A stretch of DNA of 64,000 nt from NCBI GenBank assembly GCA_038142005.1, contig JAYQJE010000001.1:1224787-1288786 (forward strand), given 5' to 3'. Position 1 is the stretch's first letter. The number at the start of each line of letters is the position of its first letter. Both the position numbers and the translations under genes were made by a program. The stretch comes from SHAN690 sp023262195 (GTDB taxonomy: Bacteria; Bacteroidota; Bacteroidia; Flavobacteriales_G; Salibacteraceae). This document shows positions 46,029 to 54,976 of the stretch, in pieces. The notes below the pieces were generated by a model. That model ran no database searches. It was not told the origin of the DNA and was given only the letters and a program-made list of their open reading frames with translations.

Positions 46029-46983
46029 GTTGATATGCGTTTTCATCATCCGGAAACGCTTGCTGTCCAGTTCCATGCGAAGCGACATATTTTAGTCGTT
46101 GCTTTATGTATGGATGATTCCTGAAACCATCGAGCTCATTGCGATCATCTTCGCTAAGTGTTGGGTTTGTTTTTTCATACCCCCACTTACTCATTCGCTC
46201 GCCTAACAGGCCTTCGGTAAAGGCAATATCGGCTTTGGATAGCTTATTTTTCCACAAATCGAGGCTTGCACTATCGATGGTTTTTTTGGCATCGTGAAAA
46301 GAAGAATTCGCTTCATAAGGTGCATTGGCTTGCCCAGTCATATCGAGCATTTTTTCATGAAAGGTAACCTGCAAGTGGTCGCATATATTGCGAATTACTT
46401 TCTCAGGGTTTAAGATCAAGTCTTCGTATTTCAGTAATAGTATCCTTGGGTCAGACTTAATCTCATCTCGAGCCACAAAATCAAACATGGCCATAGCTGC
46501 GAAATTGGAATCTAGATATCGCGGTGTCGGTTGGAAAGTAAAGTGCTTGAAGGATGCCAACACCGCACGTGGATCCCGAATAATGTGAATGCATCTGCCG
46601 TTGAGAAACATGTCCAAGAAAGGCAGCATTCCTTCCCATTGAACGTTTGTTTTTTCACCCCAACGTTCGTTTTGCGATGTTTCAAGAAACACGCGCATCA
46701 ATGCATCGTAAACCACAGCATTTGTAATGTTGGTCGACTTTTCCACTTCTTGAATCATCTCAAGTTCCTGGGCTTCCAATTGCCATTTCTTGCGGAGCCT
46801 TTCACAGGTATCTTTTATTAATTCACCATATCGCTCGGATATGGGCTCATACTTGCCATAGGATCTGAGGTAATGAATTGTGCCATAGGTGATTTTGAGA
46901 TCAGGATTTTGATCTAGGATATTTGATATGAGGGTTGTCCCGCTCCTGTAATGGCCACTGATGTAAACGGGTGAGTCGATCAT
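46021..46983 (-). CDS. Sulfotransferase-family protein
   Basis: 320 residues. 5'-PAPS motif YISGHYRSGTTLISNIL at residues 7-23 and the 3'-phosphate motif HIIRDPRAVLASF in the middle are typical PAPS-dependent sulfotransferases; LLLKYEDLILNPE follows. Last gene of the nine-gene nonulosonate-type operon (3 bases after the deacetylase-like gene). It probably sulfates a surface glycan; the acceptor is unknown. Confidence 0.85.
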   Translation of the reverse strand: MIDSPVYISGHYRSGTTLISNILDQNPDLKITYGTIHYLRSYGKYEPISERYGELIKDTCERLRKKWQLEAQELEMIQEVEKSTNITNAVVYDALMRVFLETSQNERWGEKTNVQWEGMLPFLDMFLNGRCIHIIRDPRAVLASFKHFTFQPTPRYLDSNFAAMAMFDFVARDEIKSDPRILLLKYEDLILNPEKVIRNICDHLQVTFHEKMLDMTGQANAPYEANSSFHDAKKTIDSASLDLWKNKLSKADIAFTEGLLGERMSKWGYEKTNPTLSEDDRNELDGFRNHPYIKQRLKYVASHGTGQQAFPDDENAYQLK

Positions 46984-46986
46984 GAG

Positions 46987-48317
46987 TTATTCTGGTCGAA
47001 TCACTTTCGCGAAAGTATCGCCATACTTGTTATTGGCGGCAACGCCAACTGCCGCAAGGTCATTCGATCGAACGGTGCTTTCGTCAAATACGTAATACCA
47101 AGTTTTCCCATCCAGACCAAAATCAAGGTTATCCTGCAATGTGCGCCCACCTTTGGTTTGTAGCGCTAGCCATGGTTGAGGGCCAAAAACCTTGCTATTA
47201 GTTGTCTCAATTTTTAGCTTGTATTTCCCTTCGTCTTTGTAAAGATCTACGTCTAATTCAAGCTTTTCGAACTCGCCATTTAAAGCTACTTTTCGAAATG
47301 CTTCGTTGACTTCGCTATACTTGAATTTCACATCAGGATAGTCTTTAGAAACAGTTCGAATCAACTCAACTACATGGTCTATTTCGTCAGACATCTCGCG
47401 GAAATCGTGGTTGGTTACTCCAAGGTATGCAGGTTTGCCTTCGCGCGCTTGATCGAAAGCTCTGCGCACCTCATATTCGGTGATGTTAGAGTGGCGCGCA
47501 TTCATGTTTAGACATCGAGCAATAAAGCGATTGCAATCGCCTTTTGTCTGGTAGTCATAAATGGATGGATGATAAATCTCCCATGTGTTTGGTGCCCTGC
47601 GCCAATCACCGAGCCTACCGTTTTTGAGATTTAAAAGGCTGTCTTTTTCACTGCTATCCTCAACGGCTTGATTGGAGCAATCAAAAGGAATCCATTGTTC
47701 TAGAAACCAATTACTATCGGGGCGTTCGGTATGAAAACCAGCTCGAAAGGCACTTGGAAAGAATTCTCGTTCGATGATTTTTTTGAAAGGCCTTCGTATA
47801 AGTGAGGTGAGTTTGTAAATGAGGTGGCGAAACGGTGCGCTTCGCGGTATGTGGTCATTGGATGGAAATGCCATTGCATGCCATCTTGAGGTGAGTTGAA
47901 CCTGTCGATATACTCGATGTATCGGTCGTAGATCGAATGGTAGCCCATTTCTTTTCTTCTTGGATTGTCTAAGAAATAAACATAGTCCAGACAAAACCAA
48001 TTATAGACCCAACCGCCACCAAAAGAATCTGGAAATTGCTTTCGATATTTCTCGGACATAATGCGCTCGAGCATCTTAGTGATTTGATGCCAGCTTTCAT
48101 TGTAAGCGCGCATTGATGGCCTGAGGAAACTTGCCGTTACTTCTTCTTTTCCATCTAAGTCTATTTCCTTATTCTGCAGCTGTTCAAGGGTCTTGTAACT
48201 GGGCTTCATATCCACTCCAATAATTTCTCTCAACCGCTCGAAAGTTGCATTGAGGTCTTCGTAGATTGGACCTTCCGTATCAACGGCATGAACTATGTAA
48301 ACAGTTTTATCACTCAT
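46987..48317 (-). CDS. Polysaccharide-deacetylase-like protein of the glycan locus, frameshifted
   Basis: Frames 48317-47700 and 48000-46987 join if one base is restored near 47793 (HLYERPFKKIIEREFF), giving about 443 residues. The N-terminus has VYIVHAVDTEGPIYED, a DxE metal-type motif seen at the start of NodB-like deacetylases, MQWHFHPMT (possible metal His pair) in the middle and GVTNHDFREMSDEIDHVVEL toward the end. The last 100 residues or so form a strand-rich domain. Assignment to the deacetylase superfamily is inference from these motifs. Start overlaps the CBS-DegT gene by eight bases. Confidence 0.6.
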
Positions 48318-49737
48318 TTTTTAATATGGAGTTCACCTTTTCGAATGCAGCTGCAATGGTATCGAATTCTACATTGTTGATGGTCGGTAGGTTAATTCCA
48401 CGGTAGGCTAATTGAGTCGCTCGTTCGCTAGAATGATGATATGATTCAAATACAGGCATCTCATGCAGTGGATAAAAAAACGGCCTCACATCTACGCCAT
48501 TATCTCTAAGTGTTTGCATTACAATGTCTCGTTTCCCGTCCTTTATCAGAGCACAAACGAGCCAAACCACGCGCCTTCGGTCGGTGAGCTTAGGTTGCCA
48601 TTCAATGAAGTCATACTTGGATAAGAGATCTACATATGTGTTTTCAATCTCGTCTCGACTTTCCAGAATCTTTTCAATACGTTCCAATTGTGCACAGCCA
48701 ATGGAAGCTTGCAAATTGGTCATCCGGTAATTGTAGCCAACTTCTTCGTGCCAATACTTTTTGTCTTTGCTCATGCCATGGTCACGAAGCAAACGCATAC
48801 GTTCATTCAGCTCGTTGGAGTTTGTTACACAAATTCCGCCTTCGCCCGTAGTTATAATCTTATTGCCGAAAAATGAAAAACAAGCAATGTCACCGAAGGA
48901 GCCCACACGTTTTGATTTAAACTCTGCACCATGCGCCTCAGCAGCATCCTCAATTACTTTGAGACCATGTTTAGCTGCAATGCCCATGATGGCTTCCATA
49001 TCGCAAGGTTGACCATACACATGCACTGGAATTATAGCCTTGGTTTTGGTTGTGATTGCCTTCTCAATTTCACTTGGGTCAATGCACCAACTATCGGGTT
49101 CAATATCTACCAACACAGGAGTAGCTCCTGCATGCAACACCGCATTTGCCGTTGCCGCGAAGGTTAGGTCTGGAATAATGACTTCGTCACCTTCACCGAT
49201 TTTTAATGCCTTTAGCGCAAGGTGCAAGGCCACCGTACCGTTTGAAACGGCCACACCATAATCTACACCACAGTAATTGGCAAATGTGTCTTCAAGTTGA
49301 TTGATGTACTTGCCAGCACTCGATATCCAAGTGGATAGAAATGCATCTGAGAGGTATTCGTATTCCTTGCCTCGAAGATCAGGTTCAGCTACGGGTATCA
49401 TTCGCACGCGATGGTCATACCTGAAAAAGTCTACCAAGCGCCCTTGGTAATCAACAATTGGTATGGTGCGAACTTTTTTATTCGACTTCTTTACCAGGTC
49501 CTGCACGCTTTCGCCCTGCTTGGCAAAAACGTAATCTCCGAAATCGCTTTTGCCGAGTGTAGTTTCTAGGGTTTTTCCATTCAGCAACATTCTGCGGAAA
49601 TCACCATCCGTGACTACACCACACAGTTTTTCGCTTTCATCCGTAATGAATGCGATACCCGCTGGTTTATTGTTTATTGCCTCAAGCAATGACCTTAATG
49701 AGGTGCCAATTTGAGCGGTACTTTCTTTAAGATTCAC
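48310..49737 (-). CDS. CBS-domain / DegT-type sugar aminotransferase fusion
   Basis: 475 residues. The N-terminal 115 or so form a CBS pair (IAFITDESEKLCGVVTDGDF; KVRTIPIVDYQGRLVDFF), like the CBS part of PtmE-type nucleotidyltransferases. Residues about 120-475 are a DegT/DnrJ/EryC1/StrS aminotransferase: VSNGTVALHLALKALKIGEG, DEVIIPDLTFAATANA, IEDAAEAHGAEF and the PLP lysine in FSFFGNKIITTGEGG. The enzyme probably aminates a 4-keto NDP-sugar. Start is GTG 49737, overlapping the isomerase stop by 11 bases. The CBS part may sense a nucleotide or feedback metabolite (inference). Confidence 0.88.
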   Translation of the reverse strand: MNLKESTAQIGTSLRSLLEAINNKPAGIAFITDESEKLCGVVTDGDFRRMLLNGKTLETTLGKSDFGDYVFAKQGESVQDLVKKSNKKVRTIPIVDYQGRLVDFFRYDHRVRMIPVAEPDLRGKEYEYLSDAFLSTWISSAGKYINQLEDTFANYCGVDYGVAVSNGTVALHLALKALKIGEGDEVIIPDLTFAATANAVLHAGATPVLVDIEPDSWCIDPSEIEKAITTKTKAIIPVHVYGQPCDMEAIMGIAAKHGLKVIEDAAEAHGAEFKSKRVGSFGDIACFSFFGNKIITTGEGGICVTNSNELNERMRLLRDHGMSKDKKYWHEEVGYNYRMTNLQASIGCAQLERIEKILESRDEIENTYVDLLSKYDFIEWQPKLTDRRRVVWLVCALIKDGKRDIVMQTLRDNGVDVRPFFYPLHEMPVFESYHHSSERATQLAYRGINLPTINNVEFDTIAAAFEKVNSILKNE

Positions 49738-50576
49738 CTAATAGATTGGATATAGTGTTATACGATGACTGAATATCATCCGACCCCGAATATACTTCGA
49801 GTGTCACTGTCTTAGATTTCCAGTTTTGTGTTTTCAAGTGATCGATAAGTGTTCCTTTCGGATCTATGCCCATATTTTGATCAGCAAAGCCATTATTATC
49901 GCTGACGTGCACATAATCCGTGAGATCGAAAAAAATGGCATAGCTGCTCTTTCAAATCCAAACCAAGCGTATTGCAGCTCACCTTTAAGTGGGCTACATC
50001 AACTAAGGGTTTGAATGGTGAAATTAATTCCAAGTCGGAAGTATTCGTCAAGAAAAATGGATCGGTGCTTTCAAAGCTGTCAAAGTTGACCTGTGAAACC
50101 ACATTGTTTTCAACGTAGAGATCCATATCTGGGAATGCATTCCTAATCTTACTCAGGTTTGTTTTAAAACGATCAATGCAGGGCTGAAGTTCAAACAAAG
50201 CTTGTTTTTCGATTCGTTTTCCGATTTGTGCCAAGGGAATATTTATCCTAAATCCAGCATGGAATGCAAACTTGTCGGCACCTAGTTTCTGTGACAGTTT
50301 AATGGCGTTTAATACATGATTTACGCTAAGTTCTGAAATCTCTTCATCGAGGGACGCCACATTCAGCACAAAGTCCTTTGAAGGTGGAGGGAAGTAATTG
50401 TGACATAGATAATTGATTCCATGCGCATCTTGTAGCGACAACAAATCTCGTTCGAGTTCATCGTAGGGTCTTGTGCCACCGCTCAGCTCGATATTTAGAT
50501 AGCCTAGTTGAACCAAAGTTTCAATAGAATCTTTGATTGAGGAAGACCTTATGCAAGATGATGATACGTAAATCAT
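49727..50576 (-). CDS. TIM-barrel sugar isomerase/epimerase-like protein, frameshifted
   Basis: About 283 residues. Xylose-isomerase-like TIM barrel: GYLNIELSGGTRPYDE, INYLCHNYFPPPSKDFVLN, KFAFHAGFR, DLYVENNVV and, after the shift, DLTDYVHVSDNNGFADQN and KTVTLEVYSG. The His, Glu and Asp residues of the metal site recur in these strands. An extra T in a seven-base run (complement of 49929-49935) breaks HFFDLTDYVHVSD. The ATG overlaps the NeuD gene stop by ATGA. The reaction is unknown; such proteins occur in nonulosonate loci. Confidence 0.75.
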
Positions 50577-51187
50577 TTTATCCGTTTGGCGGGATTACCA
50601 ACATAGGTGCCCGATTCCTTTAAAGATTTGTATACGACACTTCCTGCGCCAATAATCGTGTTTTGACTTATGGCTATTTGGTCAATTAACACGGCACCAG
50701 CTCCAACAAAGCATGACTGGCCAACCTTTGTTCGGCCTGCGACAATGCTGCCGATGGATAAATGACAGTTGTTTCCAATCGTGGCTTCATGCTCAATGAT
50801 GCAGCCCGAATTGATGATGCAATTTTCACCAATGGTCGCCTCTGCATTCACGAAAGCTGTTGGAAAAACAATGCTACCGACACCGAGCTTTGCTGATTGG
50901 TGAACCGTGGCGCTCGGGTGAATAATCGGTTCCTTAAAAATCTGTTTGTGGAATCGTTGAGCTAAATCGGCTCTTTTAGCATTATCACCTACGGCTAAAA
51001 CAATATCGACATCATTTGGGCAGTCATTGATTTTGCCACAAAGCGGAATACCCAGGATCGACTCGTTTTTATTTGGGTCAAATGAGTCGTCATAAATTCC
51101 AATGCATTCGAAACCTAAGTCCAACAAAACGCCAATCACAGATCGCGAGTGCCCACCAGCACCAAGTATTGCTTTAGGCTTACTCAT
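50573..51187 (-). CDS. neuD: NeuD-like sugar O/N-acetyltransferase
   Basis: 204 residues from ATG 51187 (MSKPKAILGAGGHSRSV). The N-terminal small Rossmann-like domain (AILGAGGHSRSVIGVL) followed by a left-handed parallel beta-helix of hexapeptide repeats (ATIGENCIINSGCIIEHEATIG) is the NeuD/PglD architecture. The catalytic base is probably His in IIEHEATIGNN. It acetylates the amino or hydroxyl group of a nonulosonate or its precursor. ATG 51208 is an in-frame alternative with a longer overlap of neuB; I prefer the start next to the conserved domain. Confidence 0.88.
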   Translation of the reverse strand: MSKPKAILGAGGHSRSVIGVLLDLGFECIGIYDDSFDPNKNESILGIPLCGKINDCPNDVDIVLAVGDNAKRADLAQRFHKQIFKEPIIHPSATVHQSAKLGVGSIVFPTAFVNAEATIGENCIINSGCIIEHEATIGNNCHLSIGSIVAGRTKVGQSCFVGAGAVLIDQIAISQNTIIGAGSVVYKSLKESGTYVGNPAKRIK

Positions 51188-52226
51188 CAATGATGTCGTT
51201 TGGCTCATAGTCTTTGGTCGCTGCTTTTCCTAGTAAATCTGGATAATGCAGAGGAGAGATACCAACTCCCCCCGTTCGTTTAGCAACTAAATTTTCATCG
51301 GTAAAGGTTTTACCTTGATTGATCTTTTCTTTAGCTACAAGGCATTTTTGCAAAGACTTCCTTGTTTTTGCTTCTGAGGCCGTGGGCTCTTTAATGCCTT
51401 GCCCCATGTATTGCTCGATTTGTCGAACATATTTCACAAAAGCCTTTAGCTCTTCCGGATCAAGCGATGCCAAGTGATCTGGACCTGAGTCTTCTTTGTT
51501 GATGGTGAAATGCTTTTCCACCACTTTGGCACCCATGGGTATGGAAAGTGGCGCGGCACCTATGCCCACCGAGTGATCAGAGTATCCTACTATGCAATCA
51601 AATGTGTCGATGTAGGTTTTGACAACCGCTAAGTTGGCTTCGTTATCCTCTATTGGGTAGTTTGCCGTGCATTGCAGTAAAATGAGGTCTTTGTTGTATG
51701 TAAATATTTCACTTACCACTTGCTTTACCTCATCCATGTAACACATCCCTGTCGAAAGTATGAGTGGCTTTTTGGTCATTGCCAGCTTTCTGAGGAAGGG
51801 AATATTGGTGGTATCTGTAGAGGCAACTTTGTATGCATTAACCCCAATTTCTTCTAGTTCTTTAAGACTTTCCTCATCAAACGGAGTGATCATGAAAATG
51901 ATGTCCTTTTGATCGCAATAGTCCTTGAGCGCCTGGTAATGCTGTTTGGTCAATTCTAGTTTTTTCAGCATCTCAAACTGGCCTTCTTTGGCATCTGTCG
52001 TTTGCTGCTGATAGGGCGCTTTTTCAACCGACTTCAATATCAGATTTTCCGTGCGAAATGCTTGGAACTTTACGGCATCGGCTCCACTTTCTGCAGCTAT
52101 ATCGATGAGCTGCTTGGCAATTTCGATATCTCCACCATGATTTACACCAGCCTCCGCTATGATGAATACGGGCGCTGTATCACTAATCGTGCGGTCGCCA
52201 ATGATTATGTTTCGATTAAATTTCAT
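51180..52226 (-). CDS. neuB: NeuB-family nonulosonate synthase with canonical motifs
   Basis: 348 residues. Condenses phosphoenolpyruvate with an amino sugar to give a nine-carbon keto-sugar acid. Canonical motifs: IIAEAGVNHGGD, AVKFQAF (PEP-binding Lys), NAYKVASTDTTN, LILSTGM, LLQCTANYP, VGYSDHSVG and VVEKHFTINKEDSGPDH. The C-terminal SAF domain (KCLVAKEKINQGKTFT ... KRTGGVGISP) is complete. Whether it makes neuraminate, legionaminate or another isomer cannot be read. ATGA overlap with the upstream second synthase. Confidence 0.93.
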   Translation of the reverse strand: MKFNRNIIIGDRTISDTAPVFIIAEAGVNHGGDIEIAKQLIDIAAESGADAVKFQAFRTENLILKSVEKAPYQQQTTDAKEGQFEMLKKLELTKQHYQALKDYCDQKDIIFMITPFDEESLKELEEIGVNAYKVASTDTTNIPFLRKLAMTKKPLILSTGMCYMDEVKQVVSEIFTYNKDLILLQCTANYPIEDNEANLAVVKTYIDTFDCIVGYSDHSVGIGAAPLSIPMGAKVVEKHFTINKEDSGPDHLASLDPEELKAFVKYVRQIEQYMGQGIKEPTASEAKTRKSLQKCLVAKEKINQGKTFTDENLVAKRTGGVGISPLHYPDLLGKAATKDYEPNDIIDE

Positions 52227-53260
52227 TGCAAATCTTCTGGTAGAATATTCTGGTGTTTTTGAATGCTGCGAATCACCTTTTTACCACTCATTTCAGGAAA
52301 GTTGATTGGCGCAACTCCAGGCTCTACGTTTCTTATAAAGGCTACTTTATCACGACTTAAAGTTTCACCCTCTTCAATATCCACAGCCGCAACTATGCTT
52401 TTCTTCTGAAATTTTCGATACTTCAAGTCACTCTCCGTAAAAGGCAAAATTTCACGGCTACCCAATGCTGTAAATGCGGTGTGCATGTTTGATACATAGG
52501 TTTTAAACTCTTCGGGCTCAAGCGCAGCTTGGTAATCGATGCCTTTTTCACTACGGTCAATCGTAATGTGTTTTTCCAAAACATTTGCCCCTAGTCCAAT
52601 CGCTAATAAATCAACCATTTTTCCAAATGGATCATCACCAGCAATATGATCGGCATACCCAACTGGAATTCCGAACTCTGATCTCAAAAGATCAATTTTC
52701 GCGATATTGAGATCTTTTGGTTGTGTGGGGAAATTCTGTACGCCTTGCATAAGCACCACATCTTTTGCACCATGTTTAGCGGCTAGTTCCAGTCCTTTGG
52801 TAATTTCTTCAAACGTAGAAGAGCCTGTTCCGAGGGTGAATGGAATGCCCAGTTCAGCAACGGCAATTATTACCTCTGGGTTGGCCAAGTCAGCACTGTT
52901 TAGTTTTATGCCTTTTGCTCCGAGTTTGCCTGCGAGTTTCACCGATGGAACATCATATGTGCAAACGAAAACATCGATTCCCTGGTCGCTTCCATATTGG
53001 AAGAGTTCGCCCCATTGCTCATTCGAAAACTCAATCCTTTTCAGGATGTCATAGGCTTCGTGGTGCGGAGTTACCGTTTCATCAGAAACAAAGAATTGCA
53101 ATTGCACCGCATCAGCCTTTGCATTCACTGCGGAGTCAATCAGCCTTTTAGCTTTCTCGAATTCACCATCATGAGCACAAGCCATTTCGGCAATAATGTA
53201 AGGACGATGGCCAGGGCCAATATGCTTATCTCCTATTTTGATTTCCGTTTTTAAATCCAT
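52223..53260 (-). CDS. Second, divergent NeuB-family synthase
   Basis: 345 residues with the same two-domain plan (TIM barrel plus SAF: KKSIVAAVDIEEGETLSRD ... NVEPGVAPINFP). Several active-site motifs differ: IIAEMACAHDGE for IAEAGVNHNG, AVQLQFF for AVKFQ (Lys replaced), TLGTGSSTFEEI for STGM, LMQGVQNFPT for HCTxxYP, while GYADHIAG and LEKHITIDR keep the DH and KH. It is thus either a synthase with a changed donor or acceptor or an enzyme with another reaction. It overlaps the DapA-like gene by 10 bases. Confidence 0.88.
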   Translation of the reverse strand: MDLKTEIKIGDKHIGPGHRPYIIAEMACAHDGEFEKAKRLIDSAVNAKADAVQLQFFVSDETVTPHHEAYDILKRIEFSNEQWGELFQYGSDQGIDVFVCTYDVPSVKLAGKLGAKGIKLNSADLANPEVIIAVAELGIPFTLGTGSSTFEEITKGLELAAKHGAKDVVLMQGVQNFPTQPKDLNIAKIDLLRSEFGIPVGYADHIAGDDPFGKMVDLLAIGLGANVLEKHITIDRSEKGIDYQAALEPEEFKTYVSNMHTAFTALGSREILPFTESDLKYRKFQKKSIVAAVDIEEGETLSRDKVAFIRNVEPGVAPINFPEMSGKKVIRSIQKHQNILPEDLQ

Positions 53261-54174
53261 TGATTTCGTGCTAAAGCGGCTTTTAAATGGGCCATTTCAT
53301 CCTCAGACAGTTGCTTCATCGGTTTTCGTTCATATTTCGGTAAAAGCCCCAAAATACTCAACATTCCTTTCAATGAAGGATGCCAACCGATGGGTACTGT
53401 GTCTGCAAAAAGTGGAAGCTCTATGTCATTGACGATCTTCTCCGCTCTTGATTGGTTTCCACTAGTGATTGCTTCAAAGAATTCTAATTCTAATGATGGA
53501 ACAAAGTTGCCAATGCCTCCTAAAAATGCCTTGGCACCTAAAGCGTAATCACGCTGTAAATATCGGCTCATGCCTCCGCCTGCGCCAATAATCACCGACT
53601 TGTCTACCACAGCTTTTAATACTTCGTTACTGTATTCTGGATCAAGCGCTTCTTCCTTAAGGCCCACAATGGTTTCTATATCCAAGAGTCGATGTAAAAG
53701 ATCGATGGAATACTGCACCGTTCCAGGGCCCATTCCATTGCGCATGGGCATTTCATGAATTAGAATTGGTGTAGAAACATGGTCTGTAATTTCTTTGTAA
53801 AAAGCATACGTATTGTCGTCTCCGTAGTGTCTTTCGGGAAAATAAACCAGATAAAAATCTGCTCCGATAGACTGAGCATGTTTTCCAAAATCAATGGCGG
53901 CATGAACGCCTCCAGTGGTTGGGTTGGCGACAATCGTATTGATTTTTCCAGCTGCAGCGTTTACTACCGTTTCATTGACAGCTTTCATTTCGTCCCAAGT
54001 AAGAAGGTTGTACCTGCTTGTACCCACGGTGGTCATGACATTTGGAATGCCGTTGTCTACAAGAAACTTCACATAGTTTGACAAAGAGTCGAGGTCTACA
54101 GATTGGTCTTCTTTGAAGGGAACGGGTAGTGGAATTACAGGTCCAGTTACTTTACTGATGTAGGGGTTATTCAT
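53251..54174 (-). CDS. DapA/NanA-family aldolase
   Basis: 307 residues from ATG 54174 (MNNPYISKVTGPVIPLPVPF); the longer in-frame start to 54261 re-reads neuA. Schiff-base Lys in IVGLKEEALDPEYS; the GTTGE-type loop reads TTVGTSRYNLLTWDE. The usual catalytic Tyr region (TPYY) reads YFPERHYGDD and the helper Tyr is not obvious. Family members split or form C-C bonds with pyruvate (DapA, NanA, KdgA types). In this operon it may act on the nonulosonate or supply a precursor (inference). It overlaps neuA by eight bases. Confidence 0.85.
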   Translation of the reverse strand: MNNPYISKVTGPVIPLPVPFKEDQSVDLDSLSNYVKFLVDNGIPNVMTTVGTSRYNLLTWDEMKAVNETVVNAAAGKINTIVANPTTGGVHAAIDFGKHAQSIGADFYLVYFPERHYGDDNTYAFYKEITDHVSTPILIHEMPMRNGMGPGTVQYSIDLLHRLLDIETIVGLKEEALDPEYSNEVLKAVVDKSVIIGAGGGMSRYLQRDYALGAKAFLGGIGNFVPSLELEFFEAITSGNQSRAEKIVNDIELPLFADTVPIGWHPSLKGMLSILGLLPKYERKPMKQLSEDEMAHLKAALARNQWI

Positions 54175-54865
54175 TGTTGGATAATTTTTTTGCCAAAACT
54201 TCGGCAATTTCAAATTGATATGGATAGTCAATATCGAATGAGCGAATTGCAGGCATCTCATAGGCCAGCATTGTCTCGTTAAAAAATGTCTTTGTTTTTA
54301 AGAAGGCTTCAATCTTGGCCGTGTATATTGATCCATTTGGATGATATCGAGCTTCAATATTTTGACTTCGCGTAGTGACATACCCACTGGTATCGAGCAT
54401 TTTTACCTGATCACCTTCGATTTTTTCAAGCGCCAATTGTATGGGGAAGTCATATGCCACTACTCCAATCATAAAATCTTTGTTTGGGTGCTTGTCAAAT
54501 AAGGAAATAGCATTTTTTACATCGTCTGAGGTTCTGAATGGACAGGTTGGCAACATTGCCGAAACGTTTTCAAACTCATTTTGGGCTTGGTGGCGATCAA
54601 TGTATTCTTCCACCACCTGTACTTTTGTGACTCGATCTCCTGCCATGTGCTCAGGACGCTGATCAACAACAATGCCTTCTTTAAGTGCCACTTCAGCAAT
54701 TTCTTCATCTTCAGTGCTTAAAACAATCTGATCAAAAACACCAGAATTTTTTGCTGCTCTTATGGTATATGCGATGAGTGGAATTCCATTTAGTGGAAGT
54801 ATGTTCTTCCTCGGAATTCGTTTTGAGCCTCCCCTCGCGGGAATGATGCACAGATGTTTTTTCAT
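54167..54865 (-). CDS. neuA: CMP-nonulosonate (acylneuraminate) cytidylyltransferase
   Basis: 232 residues. Activates a nonulosonate with CTP to the CMP sugar for transfer. CTP motif CIIPARGGSKRIPRKNILPL at residues 6-25; DQIVLSTEDEEIAEVA, RPEHMAGDRVTKVQVVEEY and LPTCPFRTSDDV follow the family order. First gene of the operon, divergent from the capsule-transferase gene across a 111-base gap. Whether it takes neuraminate, legionaminate or a related acid cannot be told. Confidence 0.92.
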   Translation of the reverse strand: MKKHLCIIPARGGSKRIPRKNILPLNGIPLIAYTIRAAKNSGVFDQIVLSTEDEEIAEVALKEGIVVDQRPEHMAGDRVTKVQVVEEYIDRHQAQNEFENVSAMLPTCPFRTSDDVKNAISLFDKHPNKDFMIGVVAYDFPIQLALEKIEGDQVKMLDTSGYVTTRSQNIEARYHPNGSIYTAKIEAFLKTKTFFNETMLAYEMPAIRSFDIDYPYQFEIAEVLAKKLSNNE

Positions 54866-54870
54866 TCTCG

Positions 54871-54909
54871 AATATCCCTACTTAATTGGGCCGTGAAGGT
54901 AGGGAATAT
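54871..54909. promoter_or_regulatory. Imperfect inverted repeat in the divergent promoter region
   Basis: AATATCCCTAC (54871-54881) and GTAGGGAATAT (54899-54909) form arms with one bulged base, in the gap between the two divergent surface-glycan operons. It could be an operator for both. No clear TAnnTTTG box was found on either side, so the promoter itself is not placed. Confidence 0.35.
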
Positions 54910-54976
54910 GCTTATTTCCACATCTTGGGAATTGCGATATGGAATGTGCAAGTGAATTTATTTTTAGCATTGCCTT

